A stretch of 24,515 bases of DNA from a virus. The DNA lies in the IMG/VR virus record IMGVR_UViG_3300030382_000387, positions 919-25,433 of that record. The stretch is one strand, 5' to 3'. The position numbers and the translations under genes are program-made. Positions 7,573 through 14,897 of the stretch are shown here, piece after piece (position 1 is the first letter of the stretch; every line of letters starts with the position of its first letter). The notes under the pieces are model-generated. The model ran no database searches. It saw nothing but the letters and a program-made list of their open reading frames with translations, and was not told where the DNA came from.

Positions 7573-7879
7573 GTTTTTTAACAAACTTTCCGTTACCGTC
7601 ACGTTTGGGTGTAGATGTAGCCCTCTCCTTGCACCACCTACACTCACACGTATCACTAGGTGGCTTATTAAATAAACCAAGCCTTGCCTTGCGTAGAACA
7701 TATTCCGGGTTTCCCGGAACCTTTTCTATCATACTGCCGACATCAAATACTATTTGTCCTTCTGTATTATATTGAGGCTTATGCCTGTATAGAGTGGTCT
7801 TGGGCTGCCAGTCATCCAGATATTTAACTGAATAACCTGCCCCAACCAAATCTTCCCTTAATTCATTACGTGATGTCAT
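7559..7879 (-). CDS. 106-aa hypothetical protein with Cys cluster, next to capsid gene
   Basis: The ATG at 7879 follows the TAG of the major capsid gene by ten bases, and AGGGAG overlapping that stop serves as ribosome binding site. Residues 1-70 include YSVKYLDDWQPKTTLYRHKPQ and VPGNPEYVLRKARLGLF, motif-like segments I recall from uncharacterised proteins next to capsid genes in environmental phages. Cys78-x-Cys80-x2-Cys83 in TCECRWCKER may be part of a metal site or structural cluster. The C-terminus is basic (KKQTDV end). No function is known. Conservation beside the capsid gene would suit a small head component. The stop codon lies inside the pseudoknot-like element. Confidence 0.7.
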   Translation of the reverse strand: MTSRNELREDLVGAGYSVKYLDDWQPKTTLYRHKPQYNTEGQIVFDVGSMIEKVPGNPEYVLRKARLGLFNKPPSDTCECRWCKERATSTPKRDGNGKFVKKQTDV

Positions 7880-7889
7880 TTATAACTCC

Positions 7890-8753
7890 CTACGCAGTAG
7901 TTGAAGGAGCAGAAGCATCCATAGTAAGAGAAGCACCACGGCTGTCATCAAGTTCAAACACACCGTAGTCAGAAGTCATTACGATTTCTGTTGCTCTTAG
8001 AGATGCATCTCTCTGCCTTTCTGTCTTAGTTGTTACACTATTGAGTACACATAAAGCACTCTTGTCAGCTATTGCACCAACTACATCATCACTAGAATCA
8101 ATAGTTAAGTTACCATCTTCAAAGATAGCTACTCCGTTAAGAGGTCGCAACCCGCTGAAGAATTCACCTAGTAAGTCCTCGCTCCAACCCTTTGGTACAG
8201 GGTATGTGGATGATGCTGTTACAGCAGTATTAGCTATATCAAACACAGCATTTGGATGCTGGATTATATATACCTGACTACCAAATTTATTTGCTTTAGC
8301 ATAAGCTATTGCTCCTGCTGTATTAGCAAGTGACATGGTAGTATTTGCTGCACCAAGGCTAGTACTGAATCCAGAATACAATGAGTGAACATCTGTATCT
8401 TTCTTCCTAGCCATACCGTCACCCAACTGCCTACCTATGATAGACATGACGTTGACTGCCGATTGCTTGAGAAGTTTATCAGTTATGATAACCTTTGCTC
8501 CTACTTCAGACGCAGTAAGGTCAACAGTTGTCATTCCGATTTCTTCTTCATCTACTATGTCCTGACCATCAACTAGGTCTGACATAGTCATCTGTCCTAC
8601 TTTAGGGACAGTTACCTGCTTCTCGCCTTTTCCAAGGCTAAAACTCTCTATAAGAGCCAAAGCAGGTGCGTTGTGTTCCTCGGTGTACCGAGCAGCACTT
8701 ATAATTATTTTCTGGGCATTTTCCAAATTCCCAGTTGTCGAGGTTTGTGGCAT
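7890..8753 (-). CDS. Major capsid protein, HK97-type fold
   Basis: The ATG at 8753 has AGGAGG seven bases upstream. At 287 aa it has normal length for a compact HK97-fold coat protein without a large delta domain. The N-terminal arm has TGNLENAQKIIISAARYTEEHNAPALALIE (about 7-36), the E-loop region has LGKGEKQVTVPKVGQ (40-54), and EIGMTTVDLTASEVGAKVI (about 71-89) is a strand-rich signature shared with many environmental phage coat proteins. Further on, YIIQHPNAVFDIAN is the P-domain beta strand and helix, and the C-terminal strands include DASLRATEIVMTSDYGVFELDD. It follows the scaffold gene by 25 bases, the usual order. It forms the icosahedral shell. Its ribosome binding site lies in a predicted small hairpin. 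Confidence 0.92.
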   Translation of the reverse strand: MPQTSTTGNLENAQKIIISAARYTEEHNAPALALIESFSLGKGEKQVTVPKVGQMTMSDLVDGQDIVDEEEIGMTTVDLTASEVGAKVIITDKLLKQSAVNVMSIIGRQLGDGMARKKDTDVHSLYSGFSTSLGAANTTMSLANTAGAIAYAKANKFGSQVYIIQHPNAVFDIANTAVTASSTYPVPKGWSEDLLGEFFSGLRPLNGVAIFEDGNLTIDSSDDVVGAIADKSALCVLNSVTTKTERQRDASLRATEIVMTSDYGVFELDDSRGASLTMDASAPSTTA

Positions 8754-8754
8754 G

Positions 8755-8773
8755 ATTACCTCCTATTGGTAAT
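8755..8773 (-). promoter_or_regulatory. Hairpin enclosing the capsid ribosome binding site
   Basis: In minus-strand RNA, AUUACC (8773-8768) can pair with GGUAAU (8760-8755) across a seven-base loop, AAUAGGA. The AGGAGG of the major capsid gene is divided between this loop and the 3' arm, two bases before the ATG. The scaffold stop lies five bases before the hairpin, so a ribosome ending there would open it. This predicts coupling of capsid to scaffold translation. The pairing is direct observation; the six-base-pair stem is only moderately stable. Confidence 0.45.
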
Positions 8774-8778
8774 AGATT

Positions 8779-9543
8779 TTAGCCTAGTCCGGCAGCTCGT
8801 CTGGCTGCTGCCTCTGTTTGAGGGGTTCTTACCCCTGAGTTATACGAATCAAGGAGTTCTTCCTCCGAACCTGATGCACTTGCAGCAGGTTGATTGGTAT
8901 CAAATTGTTGTGAAGGGACTTGTGCTTTTTTGAGTGCATTAAGTTCAGCTTTAGTGTCCCTAAATTCTTTCATCCTTTTAGCTTCAACCTCCATATCCTG
9001 TGGAGTATTAAATCTTTCAAGGTTTCCTATATCGTCAACACCAAGATTATATTTCTTTGCGAAATAGACAGAAGCACTCCTCTGTCCTTCTCTATATTCC
9101 TGTTGTTTTTTTGCATCAGCCTGTTGACGTTGAGTCTGCTGTACCTGAGTAGCATAGTTTTGAGCGACAACCTGTGCCTGTTCCGGCATATATCCCTGCT
9201 CTTCCAGTCTTCTCTGGTAATCTGCAGCCTGTTGTTGTGCTTTGTTCTGCTCATCAAGTTCATTAAAATACTGCAACTGCTGTTGCTGCTGCTGTATTGT
9301 CTGTTGCAGTTGAGTCATCTGACCTTGCATCTGATTCAACTGTTCTGGCTGTCCCGATTCCTCAGTCGGTTCTGCCTTTACTGGCTGTTCTGTTGGCTGT
9401 TCCGGTTGTGCTGTAGGTGTAGCAGCCGTCTCTGCCACAGGTTGTTCAGTAGTTTCTGCTACCGGTTCCTGCGTATTATCTTCTACCTGTACCTCTGCTT
9501 GAGGTTCAGGTGTAGTACCTACCTGTTCATTTTCTGTAACCAT
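8779..9543 (-). CDS. Scaffolding protein
   Basis: The ATG at 9543 has GGAGG seven bases upstream. The 254-aa product is acidic and Gln/Glu/Pro/Thr-rich at its N-terminus (PEPQAEVQVE, EPVAETTEQPVAE repeats). It then has a long Gln-rich coiled coil (LNQMQGQMTQLQQTIQQQQQ, residues ~70-150), a helical region KRMKEFRDTKAELNALKK (~190-205), and a short basic C-terminus, TEAAARRAAGLG. This acidic N-terminus, coiled coil and small basic C-terminus, directly before the major capsid gene, is the classic form of a phage scaffold, which guides procapsid assembly and is then released. No protease motif is seen here or nearby, so exit without cleavage or a protease elsewhere are both possible. Confidence 0.87.
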   Translation of the reverse strand: MVTENEQVGTTPEPQAEVQVEDNTQEPVAETTEQPVAETAATPTAQPEQPTEQPVKAEPTEESGQPEQLNQMQGQMTQLQQTIQQQQQQLQYFNELDEQNKAQQQAADYQRRLEEQGYMPEQAQVVAQNYATQVQQTQRQQADAKKQQEYREGQRSASVYFAKKYNLGVDDIGNLERFNTPQDMEVEAKRMKEFRDTKAELNALKKAQVPSQQFDTNQPAASASGSEEELLDSYNSGVRTPQTEAAARRAAGLG

Positions 9544-9564
9544 ATATTCCCTCCATTATTCCAA

Positions 9565-9593
9565 ATTTTAGTTACACTAGCTGATATTGTCAA
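9565..9593 (-). promoter_or_regulatory. Near-consensus sigma70 promoter before scaffold gene
   Basis: On the minus strand, TTGACA (9593-9588), 17 bases, then TAAAAT (9570-9565) lie in the 53-base gap between the 1643-aa gene and the scaffold gene. Predicted transcription would start near 9558, leaving a leader of about 15 bases with the GGAGG. It would give extra mRNA for scaffold and capsid. All six -35 bases and five of six -10 bases match consensus. Activity is inferred. Confidence 0.6.
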
Positions 9594-9596
9594 TGT

Positions 9597-12500
9597 CTAT
9601 TCTCCTGCTACCATCGGTAATCTTTCTTCACCGGGTGGCATAGTTTGTGCAAATCCACTCTCTCTAAGCCTTCTTGCCAAGCCGTATTTAAACTGGCTTG
9701 TTCTAGGTAATAATACAAGAATCTCTTCCGGTATATATAAATCATAAGAATGAAGCCGTATCCAGTTTATAGTCTGTAACGCTTCAGGATGTTGTGACTT
9801 ACGCAGCATGGATTCAAATCTATCTATAACTGCATTATATTCATCTGAACCTCTAGCTTTACTTGATTCATCTCTATACTGCTGAAGTATCCTTTGCTTG
9901 AATCCCATACGTGAAAGTTCCTGTGGTGTCCTCTTCCTTGCCCACTTCTTCCCATATAATACCTCATTCCTTCTTATTCCGGAATCTCTCCTGATATCAT
10001 AGAACTCATCTGTTACCTTCTTTGATACACTACGAGGCAAAGGAATATCGCCTCTTCTACTAAGCTGTATCCATTCATTGACACTCTTAGTATCATCTCC
10101 AACCTTGACGAGCATGGTTCCGAGGTTACGTATAGATGTCTCTTCCTTGTCTCTTAGTTCCTGCATCCTTCCAGTATCACCTTTAGTACGTTCTATTCCT
10201 CTAGCAGTCTCTATATCTTTTATGAGTCCTTTGACTCTCTGCTGGGATACTATACCCGGCTCTCTTCCCATCTGAGGAAGTTCTTCATATCCTCTAGGGT
10301 CATCCCAACTACTTGTAAGTTCTTTTGCTATATCATCTCTTGTATAGTAGGTAGCACCGCTGAATCCAAAGAACTCAGGAGCAGCCCCTACGAACATACC
10401 CATAAATCTCTGCCAAGCAGGTCTGGGTTCAGATACGTCTATGCCGTGTTTAGCTGCAATATCTGCAGGAACCATGGGAGTCATATAGGTATCTGCTGCA
10501 TCTCTAAGTGCCTCTATAAACATAGGAGTAAGTAACTGTCCATATATACTTGTAGAGTCCCAAGGAGCCTTATTCATATCATCTATGATATCAGCATCTT
10601 CTCCAAAGAATCCTTGTCCTGTTCCTACTATTGGTGCATATTTAAATATTGCACCACCAGTAGGAGAGAACTTGCTTTGAGTAAATCTACCTAGTACATC
10701 TTTAGCATCTTCCAAAGGTCCTCTTTCAATATACTTTCCGGTAGCAGTAACCTTATCTACTCCGGATAAAGTAATGACTGCTCTAACTATAGGTCCGTAT
10801 CCAGCCCATATATCTATGCTACTGTTTCCTACCTTTATCTTTCCAAAGTTACTACTTCTTGGGTTAAGGTCTGCATCAGCACCGGGAACCAGATACTTAA
10901 ACATAACAAGTGCAGTTATACTTGAACCTATCCAAGATACCATTGTCCTTGCTACTGAACCCATTATAGCTTGCGGTGTACTTTGACCCGTAGCTTTTGC
11001 TGCCCTAAAAGAAGATATAGGAAGCATTATCCTAGATGTAAAGAATCTAGGGGACCAGAATAATATGTTTGCAATGTTAGTTGTTTTAGTCCAGTCATCT
11101 CCCCAAGGAAGTTTTCCTCTACCTGTAGCATCATTCACAAAGTCCGCTATGGCTTTTAACTTTTGTAAGTCTTCAGGATTAGCCCTTGGATTCAACTTTC
11201 TTCCAAGGTTCCATTCCAAGTTTCTGACATAGTTATCCATAGTATCCATTCTTAACTTATTTAGAAATCCGGTATAGGCTCTTTCAGATGCTCTAGAACC
11301 GGGTATCATTCTTGCAAGATTAGAAAGAAATGCTTCTTCTTTTACACTTCTTGTACTAACTCCTGTTACATCAGTAAGAGATAACTTAGCTATATCTGTA
11401 TACATTTTAAAGCTGGGATGTCTCATTATAGAATTATTTAACTGTAACGCTCCAGCATCCCCACCGGGGAGTACTAGTTTTAACTGAGCATTAAAGGCTT
11501 TAGCCCATAATTTAGGGTTGTTGAATAGTAGTACCCAGCCCTGTCTAAGAGGTGCTGACAAGTCATATGAAGCACGTATTGTCTTTGGAAGCATAGCCAA
11601 GTCCATGATAATCTCTCCGGGAGTCATTCTTCCAAAGTGTGTGCCTAGCCTTGAGCCTGTACGACCAATCCAGTTCTGTGGTAGAGCAACACCCTCAAGT
11701 CCTCTTGCCCAAGGTATTTTTTCTGATGCCCACTTTAACCAGTTAGCTATAGAGTTAGTCCTATGTTTCAAAAGAGCCTTGCCTACATCTGCACCAAATA
11801 TCTCAGCAATAACTCCTATCGAATAATTACCCGGTGCAATACCAACTATATCATCACCCATAACTCGTCCCTTCCACATATCATCAAACGCAAGCCTTGC
11901 ATTTGCTAAATCAAATATTCCTTTAAGACCGCTACTGTTCCACACCTTCATGTCTGGAGAAGTCTTTGTAGTAAATTCATCTAATAATCTAAGTTGCTCA
12001 AGAGGGTCTGTAGACTTATTTATATCGCCTAATAACTTTAATCCATCATCGCCAAGGGCTTGCATCTGTCCTCTATATGTTGCATCTAGACTTTGTCTGG
12101 CAAGTTCAAATACTTCATCTACCATATCAGATATCTTTTTTGCTTCTTCTGGACTAAATAATTCTGATATTGGAGAATCTAATTCGTTAGGCATCTTACC
12201 TGAAAGAATCTTTTCAAGTTCACCACCAACAAATCCGGGAGTTCTTGCCATTCTTTCTACTTGTGATTTCTTTCTTGCTGCTACCTTTGCAGCTTGTTTC
12301 GTAGCAGAAGCCGGAAGTTTTTCTATAACTTCCTTTAGACTGTTTAGTACAGACCTTACTTCTGCAGTACTTACTCTACCTTCAAGTAGATGTTCAGCAA
12401 AACTTTGGGGTATACCCTTCTTTAAATCTAAAGTATCTACTGGTATTCCAAATCTACCAATCCATTTATGAGGAACATCAAGACCCTTCAGTATACTTGC

Positions 12501-14528
12501 AGGAGTATGTTTTAATACAAGAGCAGCTTGTTTAAACACATCTCCCCAAGATTGTTCTAATGCTACACCGGGAGCATCTAGCTTATCTCTATATACATTA
12601 GCTTGCCATAACCCATCTACTTTTCTAAATATCTTACCACCCTCTTCCATCATTACAGGCAAGGCTTCCTCGCCTACCAGTCTCGTTTTAGAATCTCCCT
12701 CACCTATAAACTGAAAGAACATATGAGGAGTTCGTTTACCATCAGTATTAATCTGCATTGATATATCTCCGATGTTGTCGAGTATATCCTGCTGATTCAT
12801 AACAGGTCGTATGTTACCTCTCCATCTATATATAGCATCTAGACGTTTACCACCTTGATTCCTATATCCTTTATCAGTTCTTTTGTACCCTATTATATCT
12901 AATATTTCATCTATCTCATCATGTAGTTCTGTTCTCTTCTCTATAAAATCAGCAGAGTTTCTAAGTTTTGCAGTTTCACTTTTATTGCTTCCAGTATGTT
13001 TCCTTAACAGAGCATCGTAATCCTTTCGGATTCTACTCAATACAGTTGTAGGATTCATCTGTCTTAACAACTTTATCTGGTCAGGTCTAAATGCACGGTT
13101 TTCTTCTAGAGCCTTCACAAATCCTTCATCTCCCGGATTAACCTTACCCTTCATTACACGTCTTAATATTTGTTCCTGAGTTGGTGTTAAGCTGTTTTCA
13201 AATGCCCTTCTTACTTTGTTATAACTTACCCTAAACTTACTCGCCCGTCTGAAAATACTGGACGTTGGTACAAAGTCTAATACTGCTGGCTCTGAAAACG
13301 TATCAAGGTGTCTCATACCTGCTTCAAGTTGAGCATGATATTTCGCAGCCCATGATTCATCAGTCTCATCTACACCACGTATAATGCTACCTGCTTTATT
13401 CTTTATACCAGCCTGACCGGGCTTTACGTTCAGCCACTCATCTAATGTAGTAAGAGGGTTGCCGTACATATCAAGACGTAATCCACCCTCTAGACCTTCT
13501 CTTATTCTAATATTATTAACTTCTTCAGGAGTAAGCCTTCTTCCTGTTTCACTATCAAAAAGAGTATCTCCCATAAGTTCTTTATTTCTTTTTCGTGCAA
13601 GTCCTATTTTTTGAAGGAACCTACCAAACTTATTATTAGCCTGTGCCTCGGCTTTTACGTCAGCAGTTAGGTCTTCAAAAGACTTAACTACATTCCCCTG
13701 CTCATCTAATACATTGCCTCTTTCAAATCTTATACCTTTTAAAGGTTTTGCTTTTATTAATCCTGCAGCTTCCAGTCCTACCTTACCTGCCCTGTATGCG
13801 TGAGGAATAGCCTTGAGTGCTTTAAAACCTTTTTCTATAGGTATAGGTGCTGTGGCTACAGAAAATGGACTTAGTAGTTGCATCTGTGCCTGTTCAGCTT
13901 CAGGACGTTCCTTATGTGATTCTAGTATTTTTTCTGCACTTGGCGACCTTCTAAATTCAATGTATTCACCTAGTCCGGGAACTGCTGCACCTATCATACT
14001 CAACGGGTCTTTTATGTCAGGGCTTGGTGCTTTCCAATCATGTGCTTTTAAAGCTTCTCTTGTCTGTCTATATTTTTCTTCCAGTCTTCTTCCTTCAGGA
14101 GTAGATAAATCACGTCTGTACTCAGCTTCCATCTCAGGAGACTGAAATGCTTCCCAAGGACTACTCATCCAACTAGGTAACCCTCTGGCTTCAAGACCAG
14201 CTTCTAATCCCGGAAAATGTTTTTTACGTATTGCATCCCAAACAGGAGGCAATATACCACCAACTCCCATAGCAGCTTCTGGTATATTACCAAGTGCACC
14301 AGCAATAGGGGACACTCTTATATTTGGGTCTTTTTCTAATAGAGGTTTCACACTCCACGCTGCTGCAGCTTCTGCCGATAAGGTTTCTGGTATTTGAATA
14401 GCTTCACGACCAACAGTTTTAAGACCACCCCATACAGGTCCCAATGCTCGTTTAAACAGCCCGGGTCCACGTTCCTCTTCACGCTTCTGCATCACCGTAT
14501 CAAGTTGTTGTTTACTTGGTCTGCCCAT
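9597..14528 (-). CDS. Giant internal/ejected virion protein (1643 aa)
   Basis: The ATG at 14528 has GGAG about eight bases upstream. This is the largest gene here. The N-terminus (~1-260) is mixed helical with Gly/Ala/Pro hydrophobic stretches (GPVWGGLKTVG, SPIAGALGNIPEAAMGVGGILPP). The middle is charged and helical. Residues ~985-1170 carry a module familiar from large phage polyvalent or ejected proteins: SYDLSAPLRQGW, a helical linker, SRASERAYTGFLNKLRMD, VNDATGRGKLP and NILFWSPRFFTSRIMLP. One probable membrane helix, MVSWIGSSITALVMFKYLV, lies near 1190-1213. The C-terminal third is basic and helical. No lysozyme, protease or polymerase motif is seen. I infer a core protein packaged in the head and injected with DNA to form a channel or protect the genome. 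Position between portal and scaffold is consistent. Confidence 0.75.
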   Translation of the reverse strand: MGRPSKQQLDTVMQKREEERGPGLFKRALGPVWGGLKTVGREAIQIPETLSAEAAAAWSVKPLLEKDPNIRVSPIAGALGNIPEAAMGVGGILPPVWDAIRKKHFPGLEAGLEARGLPSWMSSPWEAFQSPEMEAEYRRDLSTPEGRRLEEKYRQTREALKAHDWKAPSPDIKDPLSMIGAAVPGLGEYIEFRRSPSAEKILESHKERPEAEQAQMQLLSPFSVATAPIPIEKGFKALKAIPHAYRAGKVGLEAAGLIKAKPLKGIRFERGNVLDEQGNVVKSFEDLTADVKAEAQANNKFGRFLQKIGLARKRNKELMGDTLFDSETGRRLTPEEVNNIRIREGLEGGLRLDMYGNPLTTLDEWLNVKPGQAGIKNKAGSIIRGVDETDESWAAKYHAQLEAGMRHLDTFSEPAVLDFVPTSSIFRRASKFRVSYNKVRRAFENSLTPTQEQILRRVMKGKVNPGDEGFVKALEENRAFRPDQIKLLRQMNPTTVLSRIRKDYDALLRKHTGSNKSETAKLRNSADFIEKRTELHDEIDEILDIIGYKRTDKGYRNQGGKRLDAIYRWRGNIRPVMNQQDILDNIGDISMQINTDGKRTPHMFFQFIGEGDSKTRLVGEEALPVMMEEGGKIFRKVDGLWQANVYRDKLDAPGVALEQSWGDVFKQAALVLKHTPASILKGLDVPHKWIGRFGIPVDTLDLKKGIPQSFAEHLLEGRVSTAEVRSVLNSLKEVIEKLPASATKQAAKVAARKKSQVERMARTPGFVGGELEKILSGKMPNELDSPISELFSPEEAKKISDMVDEVFELARQSLDATYRGQMQALGDDGLKLLGDINKSTDPLEQLRLLDEFTTKTSPDMKVWNSSGLKGIFDLANARLAFDDMWKGRVMGDDIVGIAPGNYSIGVIAEIFGADVGKALLKHRTNSIANWLKWASEKIPWARGLEGVALPQNWIGRTGSRLGTHFGRMTPGEIIMDLAMLPKTIRASYDLSAPLRQGWVLLFNNPKLWAKAFNAQLKLVLPGGDAGALQLNNSIMRHPSFKMYTDIAKLSLTDVTGVSTRSVKEEAFLSNLARMIPGSRASERAYTGFLNKLRMDTMDNYVRNLEWNLGRKLNPRANPEDLQKLKAIADFVNDATGRGKLPWGDDWTKTTNIANILFWSPRFFTSRIMLPISSFRAAKATGQSTPQAIMGSVARTMVSWIGSSITALVMFKYLVPGADADLNPRSSNFGKIKVGNSSIDIWAGYGPIVRAVITLSGVDKVTATGKYIERGPLEDAKDVLGRFTQSKFSPTGGAIFKYAPIVGTGQGFFGEDADIIDDMNKAPWDSTSIYGQLLTPMFIEALRDAADTYMTPMVPADIAAKHGIDVSEPRPAWQRFMGMFVGAAPEFFGFSGATYYTRDDIAKELTSSWDDPRGYEELPQMGREPGIVSQQRVKGLIKDIETARGIERTKGDTGRMQELRDKEETSIRNLGTMLVKVGDDTKSVNEWIQLSRRGDIPLPRSVSKKVTDEFYDIRRDSGIRRNEVLYGKKWARKRTPQELSRMGFKQRILQQYRDESSKARGSDEYNAVIDRFESMLRKSQHPEALQTINWIRLHSYDLYIPEEILVLLPRTSQFKYGLARRLRESGFAQTMPPGEERLPMVAGE

Positions 14529-14537
14529 TATAGACTC

Positions 14538-14888
14538 CTAAAAGAATATACGTCTTGTTGTTGGCGAATATGCTCCTGTAAATGAACCTCTCTGGCTAGG
14601 AGGTAAAGCCGTATACCTTTCAGTAAACGGGTCTTGTTCAAGATACTCTGTCCACTTTAGACTAGGTGCTTCTCCACTTCTAATCTGTGAACCTAGCTTA
14701 CCTAAGTATTGATTATATATATCTCCGAAACTTCTTTCATAGAACTGTTGTGCTGCAGGAGAACCTCCACCGAAAGCCTGACCTTTTCCGCTACTGTAGT
14801 AAGCAGCTTCAGGTTTATACTCTAGGAAGTCTCCGAAAGCATTGTCAGATGAAAGATAGTTTGGTGTTTTGTTATTACCGTTTGCCAT
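14538..14888 (-). CDS. 116-aa hypothetical protein of internal-virion block
   Basis: The ATG at 14888 has GGAG ten bases upstream and lies ten bases after the stop of the 829-aa gene. The product is rich in Tyr, Phe, Gly and Ser (DNAFGDFLEYKPEAAYYSSG, QQFYERSFGDIYNQYLGKLG) and ends with an aromatic and basic tail, YSPTTRRIFF. A short helical segment with DPFTERYTALPPSQRG lies in the second half. No family is recognised. Since it lies between two probable internal virion proteins, it may be a small partner packaged with them or a linker in the core. No signal peptide or membrane helix. Confidence 0.7.
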   Translation of the reverse strand: MANGNNKTPNYLSSDNAFGDFLEYKPEAAYYSSGKGQAFGGGSPAAQQFYERSFGDIYNQYLGKLGSQIRSGEAPSLKWTEYLEQDPFTERYTALPPSQRGSFTGAYSPTTRRIFF

Positions 14889-14897
14889 ACTTATCTC

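Noticed and set aside
7559-7585. Programmed frameshift at AAAAAA before the pseudoknot
   Set aside because: Only one base separates the A-run from stem 1 (five to nine expected), the -1 frame ends within a few codons, and the +1 frame adds only a short unconvincing tail.
9567-9577. GTGTAACTAAA shared by scaffold promoter and the element at 22649-22659
   Set aside because: An 11-base match is expected many times by chance among all pairs in 24 kb.
8920-9747. Plus-strand 275-aa Leu/Cys/Phe-rich frame
   Set aside because: It is the reverse of the Gln-rich scaffold coiled coil (CAG repeats give Leu/Cys-rich reverse frames) and has no start context.
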